DNA from: Mesorhizobium sp. M8A.F.Ca.ET.218.01.1.1
GTDB lineage: Bacteria; Pseudomonadota; Alphaproteobacteria; Rhizobiales; Rhizobiaceae
Assembly: GCF_004791165.1 (NCBI RefSeq)
Contig: NZ_SRUZ01000004.1
Location: 248,001 to 312,000, forward strand
Length of the DNA: 64,000 bases
Reading direction: 5' to 3'
Positions within the stretch are counted from its first letter, which is position 1. Every line of letters starts with the position of its first letter. The position numbers were made by a program, and so were the translations under genes. Of this stretch, positions 8,263-17,428 are shown piece by piece. The notes beneath the pieces were generated by a model. The model was not told where the DNA came from, did no database searches, and saw only the letters and a program-made list of their open reading frames with translations.

Positions 8263-8907
8263 ATGGCCGATACGGCGATCGACAAGGCACAAATCGTCAA
8301 CTGGGCGCTGGTCGAACTCGGGCTGGCGCCCAATTTCTCGATCGACGATCAAACGCCGCTCGGCGGCTTTGTCGACATCTTCTGGCCGCGCGCGCTGGCG
8401 CGCTCGTTCGGCCTGCATGACTGGACCTTCTGCCGGCGGACTGTTCAGCTCACCCGGCAGGCGGCCACGCCGGTGACCGGCTATACCTACGGCTTCGATC
8501 TGCCGGGCGATACCGTTGGGCCGGTGCTGAAGTTTTTGTCAGATCCACGCCGCGATACGCCGATCCGCGATTTCACCATCGAGGGCAAGACAGTGTTCTG
8601 CGATGAACCTGTGGTCTATGCCCGCTGCAAGGTGATGGTCGAACCCGAGGATTGGCAGCCGCAATTCGCCGATGCCTTTGCCCTGCTGCTCGCCTCCTAC
8701 CTCGCCATTCCGCTCACACAGGATGTCGACCTGAAAAACGACAAGCTGGCGGAAGCGGTCGGCACCCGCTCGGAAGGCGGCACCGGCGGCATCTTCGGCC
8801 GCATGATCGCCCAGGACCGCGCCGCCGCGCCCGTCGCCACGCCGGCAACGACCGACATGCTGCAGGGCGGCCGCACCGGCGGCGGTGATTGGTACGGCAA
8901 ATGGTAG
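8263..8907 (+). CDS. Tail tubular protein A / head-tail adaptor
   Basis: A 214-residue protein with the typical opening of podovirus adaptor proteins (T7 gp11 type): 'IVNWALVELGLAPNFSIDD' followed by 'WPRALARSFGLHDWTFC', then a Tyr/Pro region 'YTYGFDLPGD'. These proteins form the ring between portal and tail nozzle. GAGGGAAAG precedes the ATG. The last codons overlap the start of the nozzle gene by 7 bases. Confidence 0.8.
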   Translation: MADTAIDKAQIVNWALVELGLAPNFSIDDQTPLGGFVDIFWPRALARSFGLHDWTFCRRTVQLTRQAATPVTGYTYGFDLPGDTVGPVLKFLSDPRRDTPIRDFTIEGKTVFCDEPVVYARCKVMVEPEDWQPQFADAFALLLASYLAIPLTQDVDLKNDKLAEAVGTRSEGGTGGIFGRMIAQDRAAAPVATPATTDMLQGGRTGGGDWYGKW

Positions 8908-11387
8908 CGCGGCCGGCATCGCCCACGCGCTCCTGCAATGCCGGCGAATTCACGCCGGAAGCGAAAAGCCGCGTCGACATCAAGCAGTATTATTCGGCCG
9001 GGCTGGCGTTCAAGGGCGTCGAGCCCGTGCCGCAGTCTGGTTACCGCCGCATGGGTGGCTCGCGCCGCAAGGGCGAATGGCGCCGGGCGCTCTCCGCGCG
9101 TGCCATCACCAGCCCGACGCCGACCTTCGGGCCGCACACGGGAACGCAAACCATCTGGACCGGCACGGTGGCCGGGACCGTCGCGACGGTGCTGATGTCG
9201 GCGCTGGCGATCGACAAGGGCACCGCGACCTTTGTCTGCGAAGCCTTCGTCGGCGGCGTCTGGGTGCAAGTGGCCGGGCCGTTCGCGGTCAAGACCGGCA
9301 CGCCAGTGACGCGGCTGGCGGCGTTCGCGCCGGGCGCGCAGAAGGCCGCGACCTCGATCCGCATCCGCGCCACCTTTTCACTCGCCGCCACCACGGTTTC
9401 GGGCCTGACCGTCGCGGCCTCCTTCGAGAGCGGCACGGCCGAACGCCCGCGCTTTGTCGACCTGACCACCGACCAGGGCGATGCCCTGGCCTGTTTCGTG
9501 ACGGCCGGGATTGCCGATTTCTTCACCGAAAGCGCCGGCTATGTCGGCTCGGCTAGCCTGCCGACAGTGACGGCCGCGATGCTGCCCGACCTCGGCTTTT
9601 ACGGCGAGGCCAGCACGATCGGCATTTTCCACGCCACGCTGGAAACGGTGCGGCTGTTCCTGGCCACGCCTGGCCAGTTGCAGGACTGGCGTGCGGATCT
9701 CTGGCCCTATGATCCGGTGCCCAGCGCCGATCTTGGCGGGGACTATGCGAAGACTGACGACAAGTGGGACTTTTCGATCCGCTGGGATAGCAGCGTCGGC
9801 TATGTCAGCTTGAGCGTGACGGTGAACGGCGAAACGACACCGGCGGTGTTCGTGCCGCGCACAGGCGACGGCGCGCCTGCCGATATCGACCCCGACACGC
9901 CCGACTGGCCGCTGTTCGCGACGCAGGTGCAGACCGCGATCCGTGCGCTGCCGACCATGTCGAGCGGCCTCACCGTCGCCGCCGGCACCGGCTTTTCCGG
10001 CTTCAAGAATTTCAGCGTCACCTTCGGCGGCGACCTGTCCGGCGAGGAATACGAGTTTTCCGCCATCATCGCCAACACCGCCGACGCCTCGGTGCTGCCC
10101 TATCACACGCAGATCGGCAAGACCGAGACCGAGGCGGTGTTTTCGACCGCGCGCGGCTGGCCTGGCGGCGCTGTGCTGGTGCAGGACCGGATGGACTATT
10201 TCCGCATTCCGGCGGTGGGCGGCGCGATGGCGCTTAGCCGCATCGGCGAATATTTCGATCTCAACATCGAGGGCACCACGGATGCGGCTGCGCGGCTGGA
10301 CAAGCTGCGCTCGCAGACCTCGGAAGCCATCCTGCACGTCAAGGAATCGACGTACATGTTCGTGTTCACCGATCGCGGCGTGTACTTCATTTCCAACCGC
10401 ACGATCGAGCGCAACACGCCCTTGAATTTCGTGCTGGCCAGCGAGATCGGCGCCCAGCCCAATTGCCGGCCGTTCACGCTCGAAGGCGAAGTCTATTACG
10501 TCGCCATCACGCCCAAGGGGCTCGCCTTCGCCTCGAGCGGCGGCAAGCAGGTGCTGCGCGTCTCGGAAACGGTGACATCGGCCAGCGCCAGCTTCAACGC
10601 CGACCCGATATCGCTGCTCGCCTCGCATCTGGTCGACCAGGTCATTCGCGCGGCATCGCAGCGGCCGGAAACCGACCTCGACGCCTCGAAGGGCTGGCTG
10701 ATGCGCGGCGACGGCCGGCTTGTCGCCGGGCAGATGATCCGCAATCAGGAAATCGTCGGCTTCTGCGAATGGCTGGCGGCGGCCGGTGGCCTGGTGCGCG
10801 AAATCGGCGTCGACGGCAAGAACCGCCTGTGGGTGGCAATCGAGCGCACCGGCCGCACCTCGATCGAGATCTACGACACCTCGATCTACCTGCAGGACGC
10901 GATTGATGTGACGCCCGACCTTGCCGGCGTGATTTCCGGCCTGCCGTATGAGGAAGGGGCAGAGCTGTGGGCCAAGGCCGATGGCTACGTGCTGGGGCCG
11001 TTCACCGTCGCGGGCGGCTCGATCGCGCTTGGCGATGCCTATGCGGCCGCGCTCGTCGGCCGATGGGTGCCGCCGCGCTGGGAATCGATGCCGCAGGTGC
11101 TGGTGACCGGCAATGATGACGTGATCCTGCGGCCGGGCCGCATCCACACCATGCACGTCAACATCGCCGACACCGACTCGATCGCCATCGGCGCCAATGG
11201 CCAGACGCCGCAGGACGTGCCGCTGCATGACACCAACGACCCGACCGACACGCCGATGCCGCTGAAGACGAAGCTGGTCACAGCCGCCGGCCTTCTCGGC
11301 ATGGTCGAGGGCACAACCGCCGTTATCACGCAGGTTCGCCCCGGCGAGCTTCGCGTGCGCGACATAGCCATGGGGACGAAACTCTGA
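8901..11387 (+). CDS. Tail tubular protein B / tail nozzle protein
   Basis: An 828-residue protein with the family's N-terminal signature: a Gly-Glu-Phe-Thr-Pro entry ('NAGEFTPEAKSRVDIKQYY') followed by the 'GYRRMGGSRRKG' segment, as in T7 gp12-like nozzle proteins. The long beta-rich body forms the lower tail tube. A TTG at 8889 opens the longest frame, but the ATG at 8901, overlapping the preceding stop (ATGGTAG), is preferred. The stop codon overlaps the ATG of the next gene by one base. Confidence 0.8.
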   Translation: MVARPASPTRSCNAGEFTPEAKSRVDIKQYYSAGLAFKGVEPVPQSGYRRMGGSRRKGEWRRALSARAITSPTPTFGPHTGTQTIWTGTVAGTVATVLMSALAIDKGTATFVCEAFVGGVWVQVAGPFAVKTGTPVTRLAAFAPGAQKAATSIRIRATFSLAATTVSGLTVAASFESGTAERPRFVDLTTDQGDALACFVTAGIADFFTESAGYVGSASLPTVTAAMLPDLGFYGEASTIGIFHATLETVRLFLATPGQLQDWRADLWPYDPVPSADLGGDYAKTDDKWDFSIRWDSSVGYVSLSVTVNGETTPAVFVPRTGDGAPADIDPDTPDWPLFATQVQTAIRALPTMSSGLTVAAGTGFSGFKNFSVTFGGDLSGEEYEFSAIIANTADASVLPYHTQIGKTETEAVFSTARGWPGGAVLVQDRMDYFRIPAVGGAMALSRIGEYFDLNIEGTTDAAARLDKLRSQTSEAILHVKESTYMFVFTDRGVYFISNRTIERNTPLNFVLASEIGAQPNCRPFTLEGEVYYVAITPKGLAFASSGGKQVLRVSETVTSASASFNADPISLLASHLVDQVIRAASQRPETDLDASKGWLMRGDGRLVAGQMIRNQEIVGFCEWLAAAGGLVREIGVDGKNRLWVAIERTGRTSIEIYDTSIYLQDAIDVTPDLAGVISGLPYEEGAELWAKADGYVLGPFTVAGGSIALGDAYAAALVGRWVPPRWESMPQVLVTGNDDVILRPGRIHTMHVNIADTDSIAIGANGQTPQDVPLHDTNDPTDTPMPLKTKLVTAAGLLGMVEGTTAVITQVRPGELRVRDIAMGTKL

Positions 11388-11956
11388 TGGTCGCTCTTCT
11401 TGCCGGTGGACTGACAAGCCTGTTTGGCGGTGGCGCGGCCGCTGCCGGCACCACGGCCGCAACAGCCGCGACCACGACGGCGGCGGCCGGCACCACGGCG
11501 GCGTCGGGCATTTCGCTGGCCTCGCTGCTGCAGGGCACGGCTACGGTGCTTGGCATCGTGTCAGCGGTCGGCGCCGGCAATGCCGAGGCGGCGCAGAACG
11601 AAATGGCGGCGAACGACGCCGAGAGCGAACAGAGCCTGGAGACGTTGCAAGGCATCAGCAGGCGCACCTCGATCCGCAAGCAGATGGCAGACGCGCTGGG
11701 CGCCGAGGACGTGGCCTATGCCGCGTCGGGCGTCGACCTGTCGTTCGGCACCGCCAAGGCGGCGCGCACCGATGCCTACCGCGAGGCCGACCTTGGGTTG
11801 ACCACGTCGACTGGCACCGAACAGACGCGGATTTCGCGCCTAGTCGAGCGGGCGAAGAACTATCGCGCCATGGCCAAGCAGGCCAAGGCCGGCGGCATCC
11901 TCAACGCGCTGACTGGCGGCGCCGACACTTTGCTTTCCTTCAACCAGCGGGGCTGA
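11387..11956 (+). CDS. Putative internal virion protein (T7 gp14-like)
   Basis: A 189-residue protein with a hydrophobic Ala/Gly/Thr-rich N-terminus (residues 1-65), consistent with membrane insertion, followed by a charged helical region containing 'AEAAQNEMAANDAESEQSLE' and 'ISRRTSIRKQMADALGAEDV'. The pattern of hydrophobic segment, helical hairpin and 'YAASGVDLSFGTA' is typical of gp14-like ejection proteins, which are released into the cell envelope at infection. Placement after the nozzle gene and before the large internal proteins agrees with this. Confidence 0.65.
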   Translation: MVALLAGGLTSLFGGGAAAAGTTAATAATTTAAAGTTAASGISLASLLQGTATVLGIVSAVGAGNAEAAQNEMAANDAESEQSLETLQGISRRTSIRKQMADALGAEDVAYAASGVDLSFGTAKAARTDAYREADLGLTTSTGTEQTRISRLVERAKNYRAMAKQAKAGGILNALTGGADTLLSFNQRG

Positions 11957-11959
11957 CCC

Positions 11960-12058
11960 ATGTTTCTTTGCCTCACGCGCCGCAGGCGCTCCGGCGGGGC
12001 GGCTGACGACAGCCGGGCCGCAGTCGCGGCCGCCATTTCGGAGGCCCTCAATGGTTAA
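11960..12058 (+). CDS. Possible 32-residue coupling peptide
   Basis: A short frame ATG-TAA of 32 codons fills the gap between two internal virion protein genes and overlaps the next ATG by 8 bases (ATGGTTAA). It has an Arg-rich start (TRRRRS) and an Ala-rich end (AAVAAAISEALNG). There is no clear ribosome binding site, and its value may be only to couple translation. Low confidence that it encodes a functional protein. Confidence 0.3.
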   Translation: MFLCLTRRRRSGGAADDSRAAVAAAISEALNG

Positions 12059-14906
12059 TCGTCAACGCGAGCCGGTTTCCTATCGCCCGTTCCGCACCGA
12101 ACCCGTGCTTGCCGATGGCCTGCTTGCCGTCGAGCGGCCGGGAGGCGGCCTGCTGCAGCGCGCCAGCGAGGGCTTGTTTCGCCTCGCCGGTCAAGCGGGC
12201 CAGATCGCCGATCGCCAGGCCGAACGGCAGGGCGCCATGGCCGGCGAGCAAGCGGCGCTGGCAGGGCGGCCGACAGCGGATTTCCAGCCCGGCAGCGACG
12301 GCAGCGAAGTCTCGGTCGGCGAGACCGGCGCCAAGGCCGCCGGCGGTTCACGCTCGGGACTTGCGGCGCGCGGCAAGGCCTATCTGATGAGCAAATACGG
12401 CGTGTCCAACGAATACGCCTCGGGCCTGATCGGGCAGTTCGCCGCCGAAAGCAATTTCAACGTCGACGCCATCAACCGCAATGACGGCGCCGACGGGTCG
12501 CACTCGATCGGAATTGGCCAGTGGAACGGCCGCCGCGCGCGCAATCTGAAGGCATTCGCCGCCAATGCCGGCAAGCCGGTCAACGATTTCGAAACCCAGC
12601 TCGACTTCGCCATGCACGAGCTGAAGACATCGGAAGCCGGCACCGGCCGCCGCCTTGCCGCCGCGCGCACGGTCGAGGAAGCGACCGCCGCGGCTGTCGG
12701 TTTCGAACGGCCCCAGGGCTGGACGCCGCAGAACCCGACCGGCGCGCTGGGCTGGAAACACCGCCTGGCGGCGGCAAGGTCGGTCTACGGCACGGCGGTG
12801 GCAGCGGCCGGTGGCGCAGCGCCGGCGCCCGACACCACGGCGAGCGTTGCCGCGTCCACCAATCCGGCGCCGGCGACGCCGGACAAATTCACGATCGGCG
12901 GCGGAACTTTCCGGCCGACCGGCACCGACACGATTCGTGGGCGGGCGTTCGATGAGGCCGGCACCAAGACCTATCTGCAGATGGTCGACAGTGAAATGCG
13001 CTCGACCACGCAACAGGTTTTCCAGAAGTATCGCGACGATCCAGTAAAGCTGCAGCAGGCGCTGGGCGACCTCAAGGGCGCGCTGGCCAAGGATCACGTC
13101 TTTCCCGAGATCCAGGCGGATTACGAAGTGGGCTTCGACCGCCTGGCCGGCAGCTACATGGGGCAGGCGCGCGAAAATCTGGCGCGCAAGGTGGAAGCGC
13201 AGGACCGCGCCTCGTTCATCGATCGCACCAACGAGCTGGAAACCAACCAGCAGCGCCGGCTGGCCGACTTCGACCCCGGCAGCGCCGACGCCGCCAATGC
13301 CGTGGCGGCCGACCAGGCGGCGATTGACGATCACTACGACGACGCGGTGCGGCGCGGCATTCTGGCGCCCGACGACGCCGAGAAGGCCAAGATTGTCAGC
13401 CGCCGCAATTCGGCGCTGTCCTACTACGCCAAGCAGGCCGAGACGCTGGACGCCGACGGCATCGCCACGATGAAAAAGGAAATGACCGCCGACTTCGCCG
13501 ATGGCGGCATTGCCGGGCTGGACGGCGATGGCTGGTCGACGCTGTCGACCGGCCTCGACAAGTTGGAAAAGCAGAAGCGCAGCCTGGCCAAACGGCAGGA
13601 GACCGATTTCCGCAAGCGCGGCGATTCGATGGCGTTGCGCCTGCAGCAGGGCCTTGAGATCGACCCGGCCGAGCTGTCGCAGATGATGCTCGACACGTCG
13701 GCCACGCCGGGCGGCAAGGCGATCATGCAGGAGACGTTTTCGAAGATTTCCGCCGCGCGCGCCATCAACGACATGAGCCTTGCCCAGGCAACGGCCCATG
13801 TCGCCGGCCTGCGCAAGCAGTATGGCGACAATGCCACCGCCGAGCAGGGGCGCACGCTGGCCTTTGCTGAAAAGATGCTCGACGCCAAGCGCAAGGCCAT
13901 CACCACGGACAGCGTCAGCTACGCCGAAAAGCAGGGCATCGTGCCGCCGACGCCGCCATTGACCGACGCGCAGACGCCCGACGACATGGCCTCGATCGTC
14001 TCCCAGCGGGCGCAGTCGGCCGAGGACGCCGCCAAGGAACTCGGCGTGACGCCGCGCTATCTCAAATCAGGCGAGGCGCTGGCGCTGTCGAAAGCGATCA
14101 AGGCCGACCCGAGCAAGGGCGCCGCCATGGCTGGCGCGATCGTCGCCGGCGCCGGCAATTCGGCGCCGCAGGTGCTGTCCGAGTTCGGCAAGGATGCGCC
14201 AATGATCGCCGAGGCCGGCGCCATCATTGCCGTCAACGGTTCGCAGCGGGCGGCCGAGGATGTCATTGCGGGCTACGGCAAGAGCGCGGACGGCAAGCAG
14301 ATGAAGGGCCTGAAGCCCGACGCCGCGCAGCAGCGCTTCAATGGCGTGGTCGGCTCGGCCTTGGCCGCCCAGCCGGAAGACGCGTTGCAGATCGGCCGCG
14401 CCGCCGCCTCGATCGCGCGCAAGCGCATCACCGAGGAAGGGCTTGACCCGACGTCGGACGAAGCGGTTGCCGTGCAGGACCAGGCGCTGCAGGAAGCCGC
14501 CGGCGCTGTCTACGATCGCGGCGTGCAGTATGGCGGCTTTACCGACACCGGCGCCGGCTGGTTTTCGAGTGGCGCCAAGGTGTGGGTGCCGAACGAAATC
14601 CGCGCCGACATGTTCGACCAGGTGCTTGGCGCGGTGACCGATGACGATCTTGCCGCGCTGAAGGTACAGCCGAAGGGCGGCATCGCCGCCGGCCGGTTCG
14701 GCAATGTCCGCGTCCAGCAGGGCGGGGCAGCGACGTTGCGCGGCGCGCGGCCGGTCGCGGTCAATGGCGGCTTTGCTTTCGCGGTCGGAGATCCCGGCGG
14801 CAACGACCCGCAATGGATCATGGGCAGCGACGGCAAGCCCTACGTGCTCGACATCGTCGCCTTGCGCGACCGGCTGGCGCCGCGTGTCCCGGGAGCGTTT
14901 CGCTGA
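12051..14906 (+). CDS. Large internal virion protein with tail-lysozyme domain
   Basis: A 951-residue virion protein. Residues about 100-195 form a phage tail-lysozyme-like domain: 'YGVSNEYASGLIGQFAAESN' carries the candidate catalytic Glu, and 'SIGIGQWNGRRARNL' the Gly-Gln-Trp loop. An Ala/Pro linker and a long helical body rich in charged residues follow. Such proteins are ejected with the DNA and open the peptidoglycan locally, like T7 gp16 or the equivalents in BPP-1-type phages. The terminal TGA overlaps the next ATG by one base. Confidence 0.75.
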   Translation: MVNRQREPVSYRPFRTEPVLADGLLAVERPGGGLLQRASEGLFRLAGQAGQIADRQAERQGAMAGEQAALAGRPTADFQPGSDGSEVSVGETGAKAAGGSRSGLAARGKAYLMSKYGVSNEYASGLIGQFAAESNFNVDAINRNDGADGSHSIGIGQWNGRRARNLKAFAANAGKPVNDFETQLDFAMHELKTSEAGTGRRLAAARTVEEATAAAVGFERPQGWTPQNPTGALGWKHRLAAARSVYGTAVAAAGGAAPAPDTTASVAASTNPAPATPDKFTIGGGTFRPTGTDTIRGRAFDEAGTKTYLQMVDSEMRSTTQQVFQKYRDDPVKLQQALGDLKGALAKDHVFPEIQADYEVGFDRLAGSYMGQARENLARKVEAQDRASFIDRTNELETNQQRRLADFDPGSADAANAVAADQAAIDDHYDDAVRRGILAPDDAEKAKIVSRRNSALSYYAKQAETLDADGIATMKKEMTADFADGGIAGLDGDGWSTLSTGLDKLEKQKRSLAKRQETDFRKRGDSMALRLQQGLEIDPAELSQMMLDTSATPGGKAIMQETFSKISAARAINDMSLAQATAHVAGLRKQYGDNATAEQGRTLAFAEKMLDAKRKAITTDSVSYAEKQGIVPPTPPLTDAQTPDDMASIVSQRAQSAEDAAKELGVTPRYLKSGEALALSKAIKADPSKGAAMAGAIVAGAGNSAPQVLSEFGKDAPMIAEAGAIIAVNGSQRAAEDVIAGYGKSADGKQMKGLKPDAAQQRFNGVVGSALAAQPEDALQIGRAAASIARKRITEEGLDPTSDEAVAVQDQALQEAAGAVYDRGVQYGGFTDTGAGWFSSGAKVWVPNEIRADMFDQVLGAVTDDDLAALKVQPKGGIAAGRFGNVRVQQGGAATLRGARPVAVNGGFAFAVGDPGGNDPQWIMGSDGKPYVLDIVALRDRLAPRVPGAFR

Positions 14907-17146
14907 TGTTCCTCTACAAGACGCAATTCGGGGAAAACCCGACCTTCGCGCCGAATTTCACCGACACGATGGCGCATGAGGACGAACAGCGCCAGGCGGC
15001 CGACGATCTTTGGAACACCACGCGCGAGCTGCAGCGCTACAAGGAAAACTCCAACGCCGAGGATACGGCGCTTGGCGAGGCCTACGATCGCCGCAACAAG
15101 GCGATCTTCGACGCCACCGGCGTGCAACTGCCGAACCCGCGCCGCGATTTCTCGACCGAAGATTTGCAGGAAGGCGCGCGAATCTCCGACGCCGGCGGCG
15201 ATCCGTGGGCGGTAATGCAGCGCAGCGAAGCCGCCTGGCAGGAGAAGGCCACGGCGCTGGCGCGCGAACGGCCGCAATTCGCCGACATCATCGGCGCCGA
15301 TCGCCCGATCGGTGATGACGCAGCGGCGATCGCGCGCGGGGCGGAAGCGGCGGCCGGCAAGGCGGCCGCGCGGGCGGATGCCGCCGGCGTCGGCGGCTTG
15401 CGCCAGCTGGGCGCCAATCTGGGCGGCGGCATCGCCGGTTCGATCCGCGACCCCATGCAGATCGGCGCCATGTTCCTGGGCGGTGGCATTTCCTCGCCGG
15501 CGCGCTCGTTCGGCTGGCGCTTGCTGGAATCGGTGTTCACCGAAGGCGCGGTCAATGGCGGCATCGAGGCCGGCGTGCAGGCGTCCAGCTGGGACTGGAA
15601 GCAACGCGCCGGGCTGGAACACAGCGTCGGCGGCTCGCTCGGCCAGGTCGGGCTGGCGACGCTGTTCGGCGGCGGCCTGGGCGGCCTGCTGGAAGGCGGG
15701 CGCACCGTGTTCCGGCTGTTGGGCAAGGCCGCGCCCGAGGAAGCGCTGCAGCGGGCCGCTGCGGGCACGCCAGAGGCAGGCGACACCAAGGCGATTGCCG
15801 ACGCGCTCGGCGTCAAGCTCGACGCCGACAGCGCCCGTGCGGCCGAGCTGGCGGCCGAACAACCGCACCTCGATGCCGAAGCCTTCGGCCCGCCACCGGC
15901 CGGCATGGACGCAGGCGAGGCCGAGCGGCTGGCCTCGCAGGCCTTGCGCGAGGCGGACGGGCCTGACGCGCAGCTGCGCGCCGAGGCGACCGACCGCATC
16001 GTGCAGTCGGAATTTCCGTTTGGCGCCGCGCCGCCGCGCCCTGTCAGCCTGATGCAGTTTCTCGCCAGCCGATCGGTCGGAGGAGTCAAGGACGAAGGCG
16101 GCGCGATAGCCTCGCTGGGGCTGTCGCGCAAATTCGTTCCCGGCGGCGGCTCGCTGGTGCGCAAGACCGGCAAGAGCCTTGACTACGCCCGCGAGGCGGC
16201 GGCCGAAGCCGGCTATTTCGATCACCTCTATGGCGACCCGGCCACGGCCGTGGCGCGCTCGACGCCGGACGATCTGTTGCGCGCGATCGAGCGCGAGCAT
16301 GGCGGCGAGCCGGTGTTTTCGCCGCGCAACGACGGCGGCCGGATTTTCGACTGGCAGGAGTACCAGGCCGGCCGGCAGCGGCAGGACGCATTCCGCCGCG
16401 TGGTCGATGAAGTGCAGGGCGCGGCCGATGAACTCGGCATCGATCACCAGATTGACGATTCGGTGCTGACCAGGGCGGCCGCCCTTGTGGACGATGAAAC
16501 CGACGCGGTGACGGCGCTTGAGCGCGCGCTTGATGAGGATTATAGGAATTATGCCGACGCGCTTTCGGAGCGCGGAGAGGAACCGATCGATGCCACAGAC
16601 ATCCCATTCTTTGACCAGGCCGGGCAAGACAGCGGCGCAATCGCTGGCGCTGGCCGAGCGGCTGGAGAAACGGGCGGCGACGGCGCACCCCGAGGACGCG
16701 GCGCAGATGCAGCGCATGGCCAAGAGCTATCGCGTGCTGGCGCAAATGAAGAGCCGCAAGGCCTAAGACAGCCGGGCTCTACGCCGGAGCCGGCCACGCC
16801 GGAAGCGGCCGACACCGCTGCCCTGGTGCTGCAGGAAGCTCGCAAACCCTCCGACAGTGAAGCCACGGCCGCCGGCGAACAGACGCTGCTCGACGGCGTG
16901 AAACCCGTTTCGACCAAGGAAAAGCTCGAAGCGCAGGGCGCCAAGCCGTTGAAAGGCGGCGACAAGGCTTTGCCCGAGGGCGGCCTGTTCGATCTGGAAT
17001 CGCGCAAGCAGCTCGATATCTGGGACGCCATGCCGGCGGCCAAGGAAGCGGACGGCACCACTTTACACGCCACGCATGAAACCATGATCGCCGATGCCGA
17101 CAGGACCGAGTTTTTCGGCGACCTCATTGCCAGTTGCAAGGATTGA
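14906..17146 (+). CDS. Large internal/ejection protein of unknown family
   Basis: A 746-residue protein in the internal-protein block. The N-terminal part is charged and helical; a Gly/Ala-rich hydrophobic stretch around residues 170-270 ('GGIAGSIRDPMQIGAMFLGG', 'GQVGLATLFGGGLGGLLEGG') could insert into membrane. The C-terminal part is low-complexity before a final ordered end ('GGLFDLESRKQLDIWDAMP'). The ATG at 14906 in a TGATG overlap is preferred to an upstream in-frame start. Near the C-terminus a second gene is read in another frame, and there this protein becomes unusually Gly/Ala/Arg-rich. Confidence 0.65.
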   Translation: MFLYKTQFGENPTFAPNFTDTMAHEDEQRQAADDLWNTTRELQRYKENSNAEDTALGEAYDRRNKAIFDATGVQLPNPRRDFSTEDLQEGARISDAGGDPWAVMQRSEAAWQEKATALARERPQFADIIGADRPIGDDAAAIARGAEAAAGKAAARADAAGVGGLRQLGANLGGGIAGSIRDPMQIGAMFLGGGISSPARSFGWRLLESVFTEGAVNGGIEAGVQASSWDWKQRAGLEHSVGGSLGQVGLATLFGGGLGGLLEGGRTVFRLLGKAAPEEALQRAAAGTPEAGDTKAIADALGVKLDADSARAAELAAEQPHLDAEAFGPPPAGMDAGEAERLASQALREADGPDAQLRAEATDRIVQSEFPFGAAPPRPVSLMQFLASRSVGGVKDEGGAIASLGLSRKFVPGGGSLVRKTGKSLDYAREAAAEAGYFDHLYGDPATAVARSTPDDLLRAIEREHGGEPVFSPRNDGGRIFDWQEYQAGRQRQDAFRRVVDEVQGAADELGIDHQIDDSVLTRAAALVDDETDAVTALERALDEDYRNYADALSERGEEPIDATDIPFFDQAGQDSGAIAGAGRAAGETGGDGAPRGRGADAAHGQELSRAGANEEPQGLRQPGSTPEPATPEAADTAALVLQEARKPSDSEATAAGEQTLLDGVKPVSTKEKLEAQGAKPLKGGDKALPEGGLFDLESRKQLDIWDAMPAAKEADGTTLHATHETMIADADRTEFFGDLIASCKD
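16590..16766 (+). CDS. Nested 58-residue helical protein in alternative frame
   Basis: A frame fully inside the preceding 746-residue gene. The ATG is preceded by GGAGAGGAA with a 7-base spacer, stronger than most start sites nearby. The product is a coherent basic helical protein with heptad-like spacing ('LALAERLEKRAATAHPEDAA', 'MQRMAKSYRVLAQMKSRKA'), while the enclosing frame over the same bases is low-complexity. This contrast suggests selection on the inner frame. No function can be named; in this location a small structural or chaperone role is possible. Confidence 0.55.
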   Translation: MPQTSHSLTRPGKTAAQSLALAERLEKRAATAHPEDAAQMQRMAKSYRVLAQMKSRKA

Positions 17147-17149
17147 GCC

Positions 17150-17428
17150 ATGGCCAAATATCGCAAGAAGCCCGTCGTCATCGAAGCCATCCGGTGGCTA
17201 GGCAAGGGTGACAACAACCGAGTGATGAACTGGCTCGCCCAGCAGAAAGCGAATGTCGATGGCTGGATTTTCCACGATACCGACATCACCATCCCGACGC
17301 TAGAAGATGGGGCCGACCGCCGCGCCAAGCACGTTGCTTCCCCCGGCGACTGGATCATCAGGGGCGTTGCCGGCGAGTTTTACCCTTGCAAGCCTGATAT
17401 CTTCGACGCGACTTATGAGGCAGTTTGA
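17150..17428 (+). CDS. Conserved small phage protein (PGDW-type)
   Basis: A 92-residue protein of a small family very widespread in phages and prophages, recognised from its opening 'MAKYRKKPVVIEAIRW' and closing 'PGDWIIRGVAGEFYPCKPDI' pattern. The function of the family is unknown. It sits four bases after the preceding internal-protein gene and its TGA overlaps the next ATG (TGATG), so it belongs to the same late transcript. Confidence 0.8.
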   Translation: MAKYRKKPVVIEAIRWLGKGDNNRVMNWLAQQKANVDGWIFHDTDITIPTLEDGADRRAKHVASPGDWIIRGVAGEFYPCKPDIFDATYEAV

